Assembly (NCBI RefSeq): GCF_936916975.1
Contig: NZ_CAKZGO010000019.1
Span: 1-64,000 of the forward strand
Source of the DNA: an uncultured Dongia sp.
GTDB taxonomy: Bacteria; Pseudomonadota; Alphaproteobacteria; Dongiales; Dongiaceae
Length of the DNA: 64,000 nt
Direction: 5' to 3'
The translations under genes and the position numbers were made by a program. Under the pieces are notes generated by a model, which saw nothing but the letters and a program-made list of their open reading frames with translations, was not told the origin of the DNA and did not search any database. Positions 53,109-62,339 of the stretch are shown here, in pieces (within the stretch, counting starts at the first letter, position 1; each line of letters begins with the position of its first letter).

Positions 53109-54500
53109 ATGACGTCGTTTCGCGGGCCAGCGACCGGCGGCGGACCAGAGTCGGTCCCGACTTTGCCGATCGCCTATCATTTCCGGCGCACCATTGCGCT
53201 GGCCCTGCCGGTCATGGCGGCACGGGCCGGGCTGGTCATCATGTTCACAGTTAACGCCGTTTTCTGCGGGTTTCAGGGCACTGGCGCACTTGCCGATCTG
53301 GGTGCTGCCGCCATTCCGCAGGTGACGTTGATGGTGGTTGGGGTCGGTCTTTTGATCGGAACCATCATCCTGACGGCACAGGCGGCAGGCTCCGGCAACC
53401 ATGCCCAATGCGGCGCAGCCCTGCGCGGCGGCCTGACCATCGCCTTCACCATAGGTGTGATTTTCAGCATAATTCTCTTACCGGCTGAAGAACTGCTGCG
53501 CCTGTTCCAGCAACCCGAGTCGACCTTTGCCGGCGGCGGCCGGGCGCTCAACATCCTGGGCTACTCGCTGCCGGCCATCCTGATGTTCAGCGCTTGCTCG
53601 TTTTTCCTGGAAGGCATCAACCGCCCCTTGCCCGGCATGGTCATCGCCCTCACCGGCAATGTCATTAACCTGGTTCTTAACTGGGTCTTCGTCCTGGGAA
53701 ACCTGGGCGCCCCGGAAATGGGTGCCGCGGGATCAGCGCTCGCCACCACCATCACGCGCTGGTGCATGCTCATTGCCATTGCCGGCTATCTGCTGACGAT
53801 GCATGACCGCGCCAAATACGCCGTCATCCCCTGGTTCAGTTTCGATCTGGCGATTCTCCAACGCCTGATGGTCCTCGGCCTGCCGCTCGCCTTTGCCATC
53901 GGCACCGAGACGGCGTGCTTCAATCTGATGATCTATATGGCTGGCTGGCTCGGCACCACCGAACTCGCCACCATGTATGCCACGATCAATTTCACCAGCT
54001 TCGTCTACATGCTGACCCTGGGGCTGTCGACAGCCGCCTCGGTGCGCGTGGGCAACGCCATCGGAAGGCGCAGTGCCGGCGATCTGCGACGTGCCGGCTG
54101 GGTTGCGGTCGCTGTCGAATTTGCCGTGATGTGCCTGATGGCCGGCGTCACCGTATTGCTGGCTCCAAAGATTGCCGGCGCCTATAGCCAGGATCCGCTG
54201 GTGCTGCCCTTGCTCACCGCGGCGCTGTCCCTTACCAGTCTTCTGTTCATCGTCGATGGCCTGCAAGGCGTACTGATGGGCGCCTTGCGTGGTGCTGCAG
54301 ATACCCTGATCCCGACCATCGTCTATGTCGTGAGTTTCGCCGTGGTGGGAATTCCCTTGGGCTATCTCATCGGTTTTCAACAGGGTGCCGGCGTGCCGGC
54401 CCTGATCGGATCGCTGATCGCGGCGTTGGTCGTGGCGACGTTGGGTCTGGGTTGGCGCTTTCATTGGCTCAGCCGGCGACCGGAAGGACTTTGGCGCTAA
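53109..54500 (+). CDS. MATE-family efflux transporter
   Basis: A 463-residue inner-membrane transporter with about 12 helices in two MatE halves. Features include ALPVMAARAGLVIMFTVNAVFCG, the ISxxxIG-like stretch and AASVRVGNAIGRRSAGDLRRA between halves. MATE proteins export cationic drugs or metabolites with Na+ or H+. It is followed 10 bases later by the D-arginine-dehydrogenase-like gene, so the two may form an operon. Confidence 0.92.
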   Translation: MTSFRGPATGGGPESVPTLPIAYHFRRTIALALPVMAARAGLVIMFTVNAVFCGFQGTGALADLGAAAIPQVTLMVVGVGLLIGTIILTAQAAGSGNHAQCGAALRGGLTIAFTIGVIFSIILLPAEELLRLFQQPESTFAGGGRALNILGYSLPAILMFSACSFFLEGINRPLPGMVIALTGNVINLVLNWVFVLGNLGAPEMGAAGSALATTITRWCMLIAIAGYLLTMHDRAKYAVIPWFSFDLAILQRLMVLGLPLAFAIGTETACFNLMIYMAGWLGTTELATMYATINFTSFVYMLTLGLSTAASVRVGNAIGRRSAGDLRRAGWVAVAVEFAVMCLMAGVTVLLAPKIAGAYSQDPLVLPLLTAALSLTSLLFIVDGLQGVLMGALRGAADTLIPTIVYVVSFAVVGIPLGYLIGFQQGAGVPALIGSLIAALVVATLGLGWRFHWLSRRPEGLWR

Positions 54501-54510
54501 GGATGGGGCG

Positions 54511-55641
54511 ATGAGCGAACGCAGTGATTTCCTGATTGTCGGTGCCGGCGTATCCGGTGCCGCGGCCGCGGCTGAACTGGCGCTGGTCGGCAGCAGCACC
54601 ATGATCGAGATGGAGGAGCGCCCGGGCTATCACAGCTCCGGCCGGTCGGCTGCACTCTATACGCCCAATTACGGCCCGGCTTTTGTGCGCACGATCATCG
54701 CCGCCAGCGCCGAATTCTATCGCAATGCGCCGGCGGGCTTCGCCGATCATCCGTTGCTGACCCCGCGCCAGGCGATGACCTTCGTGCCGGCCGGCTTCGA
54801 AGCGAAGATCGAAGAATTCATGGCAGCGGCGACGGCGGAAACGCCGCTCCACGAAATTTCGGCCGACAAGGCCTGCGAGCTGGCACCGCTGTTGCGGCGA
54901 GAGGTCGTATCGCGGGCTGTTCTCGATCCGCATGTCATGGACATGGATGCAACCGCCATTCATCAGGGCTTCCAGAAGCTGTTCAAGGGTCGCGGCGGCA
55001 AGCTGGTGACCGACAGCCGCGTGGTCGGCCTGGAACGCGCCAAAGGCATGTGGCGGGCAACGACATCGATCGGCGCAGTGTTCGAAGCACCCATTCTTAT
55101 CAATGCCGCCGGTGCCTGGGCGGATGAGGTCGGACAGATGGCCGGCTTGAGGCCCGTTGGCCTGCAGCCAATGCGCCGCACGGCCATCATCATCGCGAGT
55201 GACTCGGCCCTTGCCCCTTCGACCATGCCGGCGGTCGATGACGGCGCTACCGAGGCTTACGTGAAGCTTGACGCCGGCCGGTTGATGGCCTCGCTGGGCG
55301 ATGCGACGCCAAGCCCGCCTTGCGATGCGCAGCCGGAAGATCTCGACATGGCGCTGATCGTCGATTGGCTGGAACGCCATACACATCTCAGCGTGCGCCG
55401 CATTGAACATAGCTGGGCGGGCCTGCGCAGTTTTGTGGCCGACCATTGTCCGGTGGTGGGATTTGAGCGCGGAACAGAGGGGTTCTTCTGGCTGGCGGGG
55501 CAAGGTGGCTACGGCATCATGCTGGCGGCAGCCCTTGGCCGCGTCACCCGCGCGCTGGTGACGGAGGGCAAGCTGCCAGCCGATCTCGCCGCCAAGGGAT
55601 TGAGCGAAGCCGCCCTGGCGCCCGATCGCTGCCGCGCATAA
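54511..55641 (+). CDS. D-arginine dehydrogenase-like FAD oxidoreductase
   Basis: A 376-residue DAO-family enzyme. It shows FLIVGAGVSGAAAAAELALV, ERPGYHSSGRSAALYTPNYG, NAAGAWADEVGQMAGLRPVG and TWAGLRSFVAD-like SWAGLRSFVADHCPVVGFE, which I recognise as the D-arginine dehydrogenase (DauA) pattern; the GFFWLAGQGGYGIM end also fits. Such enzymes oxidise D-Arg and other D-amino acids to 2-keto acids. Agmatinase-family and PilZ genes lie downstream. AAGGATGGGG precedes the ATG. Confidence 0.86.
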   Translation: MSERSDFLIVGAGVSGAAAAAELALVGSSTMIEMEERPGYHSSGRSAALYTPNYGPAFVRTIIAASAEFYRNAPAGFADHPLLTPRQAMTFVPAGFEAKIEEFMAAATAETPLHEISADKACELAPLLRREVVSRAVLDPHVMDMDATAIHQGFQKLFKGRGGKLVTDSRVVGLERAKGMWRATTSIGAVFEAPILINAAGAWADEVGQMAGLRPVGLQPMRRTAIIIASDSALAPSTMPAVDDGATEAYVKLDAGRLMASLGDATPSPPCDAQPEDLDMALIVDWLERHTHLSVRRIEHSWAGLRSFVADHCPVVGFERGTEGFFWLAGQGGYGIMLAAALGRVTRALVTEGKLPADLAAKGLSEAALAPDRCRA

Positions 55642-55804
55642 ACGACAGCCGCAAAACATCCTTAACGGGGAAAAAACCGGCAAATGACGTGGTGGCGACG
55701 CCGAAAGGCTTGGCGCTAAAGGGTTATCATGGCAGATTGCCCGACAGGGGAGCCGCGAACCTGAGTAAAGAAGGTCGTGGGAATGGGGAATTGGAACGAG
55801 ACAG

Positions 55805-56101
55805 ATGAGCGATCTGCAAAAAGAAACCGACGATCATGCTGACCGGCGCCGTGCACAACGGTATGTCGTCAACCTGCCGACCGACGTCCTGATCAAGGGC
55901 GCCCGCGTCACCTGCCGGCTGGTCGACATTTCCGAGAATGGCGCGCTGATCGAAACCGCCGGTCCGGTCGCGGTTGGCGACAAGGTCTCGCTGGACCTGC
56001 CCAAGGTCGGCCCGACGATCGCCACGGTCGTTCGCGTCAGCCCCTCGCATATCGCGATGGCCTTCCCGGGCGCGATCATCATTTCCAGCATTGTGCGGTA
56101 A
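55805..56101 (+). CDS. PilZ-domain protein
   Basis: A 98-residue single PilZ domain, a c-di-GMP receptor fold. The RxxxR motif is in DRRRAQRYVV near residue 14, and the D/NxSxxG motif is DISENGALIE near residue 41, so both ligand-binding elements are intact. It is close to a second PilZ gene on the opposite strand, 56236-56583. Confidence 0.9.
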   Translation: MSDLQKETDDHADRRRAQRYVVNLPTDVLIKGARVTCRLVDISENGALIETAGPVAVGDKVSLDLPKVGPTIATVVRVSPSHIAMAFPGAIIISSIVR

Positions 56102-56121
56102 ATAGCCGACCCGGCTCAATT

Positions 56122-56220
56122 CGTCATGGTCCGCGAAGGCGGACCACCCACGAGTTTCTATCCGTCAACCGAGTGGGTGCAGGCAAATTCGTAGGTGGTC
56201 CTCCTTCGCGGACCATGACG
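56122..56220. repeat. Intergenic inverted repeat, family B copy 2
   Basis: The element begins CGTCATGGTCCGCG and ends CGCGGACCATGACG, with 14-bp perfect outer arms, and carries a central insert including CCACCCACGAGTTTCTATCCG that partly matches the copy at 28222. It separates the two convergent PilZ genes. Confidence 0.82.
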
Positions 56221-56235
56221 TATAGGAGCGCGCCC

Positions 56236-56583
56236 TCACCCGACCCTGTTCAGCCGGTCGATCTCTTCCAGAATCTCGGCCACTTCGAATTCGCTGAGCG
56301 CCTGGGCCTGCGGAATTTCGAGGTGCAGCCGGCCGGTGCCCAGATTGACCACCACCGCCTCGCGCTTGCGGCGATAGCGTTCCGGCATCAGGTACATGTG
56401 GTCGCCGAGCGTGAAGCCTTTCACGTCTGGCGTCATGATGCAGGCGCCGCCTTGCGAGATGTTCTGGTAATTGGTGATGGCCAGGGTGCGGCGCTGGTCC
56501 TCGCCGTCGAACACCAGCATCGCGGTGCCGCCGAACTCAAAGCGCCGGTGACGTCGATGGTCCGTCAAATCGTCGGCAGCCAT
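56236..56583 (-). CDS. PilZ-domain protein
   Basis: A 115-residue single PilZ domain. RRHRRFEFGG supplies RxxxR near residue 10, and NISQGGACIM supplies the (D/N)xSxxG motif near residue 41. It ends in a short helical tail (ALSEFEVAEILEEIDRL). Both c-di-GMP contact motifs are intact. It is the second PilZ gene in 0.8 kb. The degenerate EAL protein far upstream (6882) is the only other c-di-GMP-related fold here. Confidence 0.88.
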   Translation of the reverse strand: MAADDLTDHRRHRRFEFGGTAMLVFDGEDQRRTLAITNYQNISQGGACIMTPDVKGFTLGDHMYLMPERYRRKREAVVVNLGTGRLHLEIPQAQALSEFEVAEILEEIDRLNRVG

Positions 56584-56828
56584 GATGGCTATCCTTCCTC
56601 AGCAGCTTTCGCTGGATGAATCGATTGGCTAAGGATACGGGGCCGCCCAGGCAGCGGCAAATCATATCCGCCGAATTCCGAGTCAACGGTCTCGAAGCGG
56701 CGAATCTGCCCATTCTTCAGGCACTTATTGCGGCGCATCATTACCGCGAGGTTAACACTGGCGGCACGAATCCGCTCCGGCTAAGCTCCCGCGCCAGCAT
56801 TTAGGAATCCGCCAGCAAAGGGACCATC

Positions 56829-57782
56829 ATGGCCAACCGCAAAACCGATACCACCGCCATGATGCAGCCACGCTATACCGGCATTCCGACCTTCATGCGC
56901 GTGCCAATGGTGGGCGATTGGGATGCGGTCGATATCGGCCTCATCGGCGTCCCCTATGATGGCGGCGTCACCAACCGCGCCGGCGCCCGCCACGGTCCGC
57001 GCGAGATCCGCAACCAGTCCTCCCTCATGCGCACCTATCATCACGTCACCCGGGTGAGCCCCTATGACCTGGTGAGCGTCGCCGATCTCGGCGATGTGCT
57101 GTTCAAACATCTCCTGGAGCACCCCAAGGCACTGGACGAAATCGAGACGGTGTTTGCCAAGATCAAGGCGCATAACATCATCCCGCTCTCGGCCGGCGGC
57201 GATCACACCATCTCGCTGCCGATCCTGCGCGCGCTCGCGAAGGACGGCCCGGTCGGCATGATCCATATCGATGCGCATACCGACACCTGGGACATGTTCC
57301 AGGGATCGAAATTCTCACACGGCTCGCCGTTCCGTAACGCGACTGAAGAAGGTCTGCTCGACCCCAAGCGCGTCATCCAGATCGGCATCCGTGGGGCGCA
57401 GACCACGGCCGATGGCTGGGACTTCTCCGAAAAAAGCGGCATGCGCGTGGTCTATATGGAGGAGTTCGCCGAGATCGGCGTACCCGCCGTGATCAAAGAA
57501 GCCCGCCGCGTGGTCGGCGACGGTCCGGTCTATCTCAGCTTCGACGTTGACGGCCTCGATCCGATCTACACGCCAGGCACAGGCACGCCCGAGATCGGCG
57601 GTATCACCACCCTGGAAGCCCAGCAATTGCTGCGCGGCCTCCGCCACCTCAACTATATGGGCGCCGACGTGGTCGAAGTGGCGCCGCCCTTCGATCCCAC
57701 CGGCAACACCGCGCTGGTCGCAGCAACGCTGATGTACGAGATTCTGTGCCTGATTGCGGAGAAGATTGCGGCTGGAAGATAG
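56829..57782 (+). CDS. speB: Agmatinase-family ureohydrolase
   Basis: A 317-residue binuclear-manganese enzyme of the arginase/agmatinase family. The metal motifs are SAGGDHTISLP near residue 123, IHIDAHTDTWD near residue 146 and SFDVDGLDPIYTPGTGTPE near residue 240. It would split agmatine to putrescine and urea, or another guanidino compound such as guanidinobutyrate. Proximity of a D-arginine-dehydrogenase-like gene supports an arginine theme. Length and GTPE ending fit SpeB. Confidence 0.88.
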   Translation: MANRKTDTTAMMQPRYTGIPTFMRVPMVGDWDAVDIGLIGVPYDGGVTNRAGARHGPREIRNQSSLMRTYHHVTRVSPYDLVSVADLGDVLFKHLLEHPKALDEIETVFAKIKAHNIIPLSAGGDHTISLPILRALAKDGPVGMIHIDAHTDTWDMFQGSKFSHGSPFRNATEEGLLDPKRVIQIGIRGAQTTADGWDFSEKSGMRVVYMEEFAEIGVPAVIKEARRVVGDGPVYLSFDVDGLDPIYTPGTGTPEIGGITTLEAQQLLRGLRHLNYMGADVVEVAPPFDPTGNTALVAATLMYEILCLIAEKIAAGR

Positions 57783-57792
57783 CTAAAGAAAT

Positions 57793-57871
57793 CGTCATGC
57801 CCGGGCTTGACCCGGGCATCCACGCCTTCCGCGGCACGTGTGGATCCCCGGGTCTGCGCCCGGGGATGACG
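57793..57871. repeat. Intergenic inverted repeat, family A copy 2
   Basis: The element begins CGTCATGCCCGGG and ends CCCGGGGATGACG, with inner arms GGCTTGACCCGGGCATCC and GGATCCCCGGGTCTGCGCC. It lies between the convergent agmatinase and amidohydrolase genes and is the closest match to 15469-15561. Confidence 0.82.
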
Positions 57872-57879
57872 GGTAAGGA

Positions 57880-59523
57880 TTACCCCGCGAACCCTGCCGA
57901 CCGATGCACTTCCTTGCCGCCGAGCAAGGTAAGCTCAACCTCGGTCCCACCGATCTCATAGGGATCAACCGCAAACACATCGCGATCGAGGATAATGACG
58001 TCGGCATATTTACCCGGCGCCAGCGATCCGGTCTCGTCGCTGCGCCACGCGGCAGCTGCGGCGCGTGTGGTATAGCCGCGCACGACCTGCTCCACCGTCA
58101 TGCGCTCTGCTTCCTGGAAGATCGGAAAATCCCGTCGCACATCCGTGGGCTGGCGCGTCACCGCGGTCTGCATGATCGGGAACGGGTTCAAGGTCGAGAC
58201 GCCCCAATCACTGCTGACGGCATAAGGCGCGCCGCTATCGACGATCGTGCGCCAGGGATACATCCAGCGCCCGCGCGCCTCGCCCACCACCGGCAGCGTC
58301 ATTTCGGTGACCGAGGGTTCACAGCGCGCCCAGAGCGGCTGCATGTTGGTGACGACGCCGAGCTCGCGTAAGCGCGGGATGTCGTCGGGATGGATGAGCT
58401 GCACATGTGCCAGCTGATGCAGACTGGGCCAGGCGCCGTTGACCTCCCGCGCAATCTCAATGCGGTCGAGGGCGACGCGGGTAGCGCGATCGCCGATGAC
58501 ATGGATATGCAGCTGGAACCGTGCTGCATCGAACGCCACGAACAGCTCCTTCAGGTGATCCTCGTCGAACATGATCGGCGCATTGCCGCCGATGTTGTCG
58601 GAATAATCCTCGATCATCGCCGCTGTGCGGTTCTCGACCACGCCGTCCAAAAAGAACTTCGCCGAATGTACGGCAATGTTGTCCGAGCGGTAGTCACGCC
58701 GCAACGCTTCCAGCCGGCCCAGCGCATCCTTCACGGATTCGGTCGGGAACACCTTGGCTGTCGCGCACAGGCGCACCGAGAGCTCATCCGCCTCCTCCAG
58801 CGCCCGGTACACCTTCATATGCCGTTCCCAAACCATCGCATCGAGCACACCGGTAATGCCGTGGGTATTGCACAGCTTCTGCCCATATCGGACGCCCGCG
58901 GCATAGACATCGAGATTGCTCTTTGGCATGCGGGCGCGCACCCAATCGATGGCATCTTCGTAGATGAGCCCGGTGGGTGTGTTGTCCGCTTCGCGCACGA
59001 AGGAACCACCGGCCGGATCGGCAATGCTAGAATCGAGCCCCATGATCTCGCAGGCCTTGGTGTTGACGGCCGCGTTGTGACCGTCCGCCGCGAAGATGAA
59101 GACCGGCCGATCCGGCACGGCCGCATCGAGCACTTGGCGATTGAGGTTCTGCGCGCCGAAAATGCCGCTGTACCAGCCGGTGCCTTTCACCCACAATTCA
59201 TTGGTGCTCTTGGCAAACTCGCGCAGGCGCCGCTGCAATTCCTCGACCGTCTTGGCGCCTTCCAGATTGACGCTGCTGGAAAAGCCCGTGCCGCTGTCCT
59301 GCAGATGAATATGCGTGTCCTGAAATCCCGGCAGCACGAGCTTGCCGCCCGCATTGACCGTGCGCGTGCGGCCGTTGCCAAGCGCCTTGATCTCATCGTC
59401 GCTGCCGACCGCAACGATGCGGCCATCTCGCGCGGCCAGCGCCTGGGCGCGTGGCTGCAGCGGATCCATGGTGCGGATATCGCCATTGACGACAAGAAGA
59501 TCCGGCGCGGCGTATTGGGTCAT
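57880..59523 (-). CDS. YtcJ-like amidohydrolase
   Basis: A 547-residue metal-dependent hydrolase of the amidohydrolase superfamily. GFQDTHIHLQDSG near residue 70 provides the first metal His pair, HVIGDRATRVALD near residue 345 and the HLAHVQLIH element the others, and SDWGVSTLNPFPIMQTAVTR near residue 455 contains the catalytic Asp. YtcJ relatives act on amides or N-acyl compounds; the physiological substrate is unknown. No signal peptide. It starts at MTQYAAPDLL. Confidence 0.88.
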   Translation of the reverse strand: MTQYAAPDLLVVNGDIRTMDPLQPRAQALAARDGRIVAVGSDDEIKALGNGRTRTVNAGGKLVLPGFQDTHIHLQDSGTGFSSSVNLEGAKTVEELQRRLREFAKSTNELWVKGTGWYSGIFGAQNLNRQVLDAAVPDRPVFIFAADGHNAAVNTKACEIMGLDSSIADPAGGSFVREADNTPTGLIYEDAIDWVRARMPKSNLDVYAAGVRYGQKLCNTHGITGVLDAMVWERHMKVYRALEEADELSVRLCATAKVFPTESVKDALGRLEALRRDYRSDNIAVHSAKFFLDGVVENRTAAMIEDYSDNIGGNAPIMFDEDHLKELFVAFDAARFQLHIHVIGDRATRVALDRIEIAREVNGAWPSLHQLAHVQLIHPDDIPRLRELGVVTNMQPLWARCEPSVTEMTLPVVGEARGRWMYPWRTIVDSGAPYAVSSDWGVSTLNPFPIMQTAVTRQPTDVRRDFPIFQEAERMTVEQVVRGYTTRAAAAAWRSDETGSLAPGKYADVIILDRDVFAVDPYEIGGTEVELTLLGGKEVHRSAGFAG

Positions 59524-59603
59524 GATCCTGCCTGTTATACATGCGCATAAGAAGGCGGGATCAAATCAGGTCGGCCGCTGAAAGACAATCCCCAGGGCGG
59601 AGA

Positions 59604-59846
59604 TCAGTGCGTGCGATGGTCGTCGCGATCAGCGAGCACTTCACGCGCGAGGCAAGTCAGCATCTCCGCCGCGCGCTGATGGCCATAGGCGCCGACCAGC
59701 CGCGGCATCAACTCCACCAGCAGAACGGCAGTCAGCGTTTCCGTCGGCACGGCCGCGCGTTCGCCGCGATCCAACGCAGCCGTAATCATCTGTCGCGCGG
59801 TCGAGAATAGCGGTGGCAGTTGCAGATCGTCAGTCAGCAGTTTCAT
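59604..59846 (-). CDS. Small protein of unknown function
   Basis: An 80-residue protein rich in Leu/Ala/Arg helices (LLVELMPRLVGAYGHQRAAE), Asp/His-rich at the C-terminus (LADRDDHRTH), with a Cys in MLTCLAREV. It is not recognised. It lies 81 bases downstream of metF on the same strand, in a gap holding a perfect palindrome, so it may have its own regulated promoter. Confidence 0.55.
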   Translation of the reverse strand: MKLLTDDLQLPPLFSTARQMITAALDRGERAAVPTETLTAVLLVELMPRLVGAYGHQRAAEMLTCLAREVLADRDDHRTH

Positions 59847-59868
59847 CGTCGCCTCGTTTTTAGTATGT

Positions 59869-59882
59869 TATGTTATAACATA
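59869..59882. promoter_or_regulatory. Perfect palindrome upstream of the 80-residue gene, possible operator
   Basis: TATGTTATAACATA is a 14-base perfect palindrome 23 bases before the start codon. It is overlapped by a partial repeat (TATGTTATGTTAT) that resembles a TATGTTTATGTTAT stretch upstream of metF. Confidence 0.4.
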
Positions 59883-59927
59883 TCTATCACGAAAGGCAAG
59901 CTGATTGCAGCTGTTAAGCGGCAAGGC

Positions 59928-60869
59928 TTACCGATGCCGGGCGACGTTCGCGCCGATGCCGATTTCGGCGCAGATGTCCCGCACCAGATCGGCGCGGTTG
60001 AGCGTGTAGAAGTGGAAATGGCGCACGCCCGCTTTCGCCAGCGCGTTGCATTGCTCGACGGCGATCTCAACAGCGATGCGCGCGGCGGTATCTTCGTCGC
60101 GACCCGCCAGCTTCGCGCGGATGCTGTCCGGGATCTGCGCGCCGCAGGCGGCGGCAATGTTCGCGGTCTTCTCCAAGCTGCGGATGGGCAGGATGCCGGG
60201 GATGATCGGTACGTCGATGCCAGCGCGCGCGGCCCGGTCGAGGAAGCGCTTGTAGCAATCGACATCGAAGAAGAACTGCGTGATGGCGCGGCTGGCGCCC
60301 GCATCGATCTTGCGCTTCAGGTGATCGAGATCGGCCTGTGGGCTCTGCGCCTGCGGATGCGTTTCGGGGTATGCCGCGACGCTGATGTCAAAGGGATGCA
60401 GGCGGCGGAGCCCCGCCACCAGATCATCGGCATAGGCATAGCCATCGGGTGAAGGCGTGTAGCCCGCCGCGATCCCGGCCGCCGGGTCGCCGCGCAAGGC
60501 GACAAGGCGGTTGATGCCGGCCTGCCAATAAGAATCGGCGATGGCATCGATTTCCGTGCGGCTGGCACCGACACAGGTGAGGTGCGCTGCCGCCGGCACA
60601 CCGGAACGCGCCTGGATTTCCGAGACAAGAGCGCGGGTCTGGTCGCGGGTCGAGCCGCCGGCACCATAGGTGACCGAAACGAAACGGGGGCCAATCGCGG
60701 CCAGATCATCGGCCGCTTCCCAGAAGGCATGGGCCAGCGCCGGCTGCTTGGGCGGGAAGAACTCGAAGCTGACGGTCAGGCGCGGGTCACTCATCTGGCG
60801 GGCCTCGTAACGTAACCGCGCGACCTGCTCAAAGTGGTCCTGCGGCGCGCGGCGATCCATCATGTTCAT
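59928..60869 (-). CDS. metF: 5,10-methylenetetrahydrofolate reductase
   Basis: A 313-residue FAD-dependent TIM-barrel enzyme reducing methylene-THF to methyl-THF for methionine synthesis. VSFEFFPPK near residue 34, SVTYGAGGSTRDQT near residue 65, AHLTCVGASRTEID and LRGDPAAG are MetF hallmarks. The start is uncertain: MNMMDRRAP at 60869 or MSDPRLTV at 60794. It lies upstream of a possible operon with the 80-residue gene. An 11-bp inverted repeat lies upstream. Confidence 0.94.
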   Translation of the reverse strand: MNMMDRRAPQDHFEQVARLRYEARQMSDPRLTVSFEFFPPKQPALAHAFWEAADDLAAIGPRFVSVTYGAGGSTRDQTRALVSEIQARSGVPAAAHLTCVGASRTEIDAIADSYWQAGINRLVALRGDPAAGIAAGYTPSPDGYAYADDLVAGLRRLHPFDISVAAYPETHPQAQSPQADLDHLKRKIDAGASRAITQFFFDVDCYKRFLDRAARAGIDVPIIPGILPIRSLEKTANIAAACGAQIPDSIRAKLAGRDEDTAARIAVEIAVEQCNALAKAGVRHFHFYTLNRADLVRDICAEIGIGANVARHR

Positions 60870-60924
60870 GCTGGCGGCTCCAGGTTGAGATGAGCAACAC
60901 GGAAGTCAGCATAACAGATTCGAG

Positions 60925-60969
60925 ATATAATGATATGTTTATGTTATTTGCACAGCCGTATCATTATAT
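60925..60969. promoter_or_regulatory. Inverted repeat in the metF upstream region, possible operator
   Basis: ATATAATGATA at 60925-60935 and TATCATTATAT at 60959-60969 form a perfect 11-bp inverted repeat with 23 bases between. The region sits between the divergent starts of metF (60869) and the end of cobL (60992). ArsR-type SahR or MetR-like factors control metF in other Alphaproteobacteria; I infer only that a dimeric regulator may bind. Confidence 0.4.
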
Positions 60970-60991
60970 GGAATTTCGTGATTAGTTTCAG

Positions 60992-62203
60992 TTACTTGGA
61001 TTTATAGCCCACGAAGACCGTGACCGGCAGGGCCGCCCGCCAGGCATCAAAATCACCCAGCGGCTTGGCCTGGGAGACGCTGATCCGGGTCAGCTCGCCC
61101 CCGATCTTGCCCTGCCAGGCGACCAGCAGCATCTCGCTCTGGACCGTGACTGCATTGGCGACCAGCCGCCCGCCTGGCTTCAGCGCTGCCCAGCAGAGAT
61201 CGAGGACACCCGGCTCCGTCACCCCACCACCGATGAAGATCGCATCCGGCGCGGGCAATCCGTCGAGCGCCGCCGGTGCAGCCCCAGCGACGAGCTCAAG
61301 ACCCGGCACGCCCAGAGCAAGACTGTTGGCGCGGATCAGCTGCTGCCGGCCGGTGTCCGCCTCGATCGCGATGGCGCGGCAGGCAGGATGCGCGCGCATC
61401 CATTCGATGCCGATCGAGCCGCAGCCGGCGCCGACATCCCATAGCAATTCGCCGGGACAAGGTGCCAAGCGCGCCAAGGTCACCGCGCGCACATCGCGCT
61501 TGGTGAGCTGGCCGTCGTTCTGATAGGCGTCGTCAGGCAGGCCCGCCAGCGTCGAGAGCGCCCGCGCATCCGCATCGGCAATGCATTTGACGGCGACAAG
61601 GTTGAGCGCTGCCACCTCCGACGTTGACCACGTAGAAGCGAGGCCGTCGACACGATGTTCCTTCGGCCCGCCCAGATGTTCGAGTGCTGTCAATTCGCTG
61701 CGGCCGAAACCACGCGCCCCGAGCAGCTTTGCAACCGCCGCCGGCGAACCACCATCATGGCTGAGAATGAGCAACCGCGCGCCATCATGGAGATGGCTGT
61801 TGAGACCCTCCAGTGGCCGGCCATGAATCGTGAGCAGTGCCGCATCCTGCAACGCCCAACCCATCCGCGCGGCGGCGAGCGAGAAGGATGACGGCGCCGG
61901 GATCACATGCATCTCCTCCGCCGGCACCAGGCGGCTGAGGCTGGCGCCCATCCCGTAGAACATCGGATCGCCGCTCGCCAGCACGCAGACCGGAGTGCCT
62001 TTCAGCGCCATGACCTGGTCATAGGCCGCGGCAAAGGGCACCGGCCAGGGCCGGCGCTCAGCGGTGAAATCCGGCGGCAGAAGGCCTAGATGCCGCTCGC
62101 CGCCAAAGACGATCCGGGCAGCCTTGAGCGCTGCACGCGCCGTGGCGCCCAGCCCATCCATGCCGTCTTCGCCGATACCGATCACGGTGAGCCAGGCTGC
62201 CAT
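60992..62203 (-). CDS. cobL: Precorrin-6Y C5,15-methyltransferase (decarboxylating)
   Basis: A 403-residue fusion of CbiE and CbiT. The N-terminal half ([39 protein letters not shown]) is the corrin C5 methyltransferase, and the C-terminal half contains [20 protein letters not shown], the C15 methyltransferase/decarboxylase. Length is as for CobL. It is divergent from the riboswitch-controlled cobG. Confidence 0.95.
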   Translation of the reverse strand: MAAWLTVIGIGEDGMDGLGATARAALKAARIVFGGERHLGLLPPDFTAERRPWPVPFAAAYDQVMALKGTPVCVLASGDPMFYGMGASLSRLVPAEEMHVIPAPSSFSLAAARMGWALQDAALLTIHGRPLEGLNSHLHDGARLLILSHDGGSPAAVAKLLGARGFGRSELTALEHLGGPKEHRVDGLASTWSTSEVAALNLVAVKCIADADARALSTLAGLPDDAYQNDGQLTKRDVRAVTLARLAPCPGELLWDVGAGCGSIGIEWMRAHPACRAIAIEADTGRQQLIRANSLALGVPGLELVAGAAPAALDGLPAPDAIFIGGGVTEPGVLDLCWAALKPGGRLVANAVTVQSEMLLVAWQGKIGGELTRISVSQAKPLGDFDAWRAALPVTVFVGYKSK

Positions 62204-62339
62204 GCCGTATATCTCTTTGAAAAAGGGGCCGCTTTTGCGCCTGAATACGGCATGGGGCGCGGCGCGGCAAGTGGCCCCACCACCTGAAACCCGCCGAAAA
62301 TCCGCTTCCGCTGCCCTGCCCGCTCCTATAGAAGAGGCC

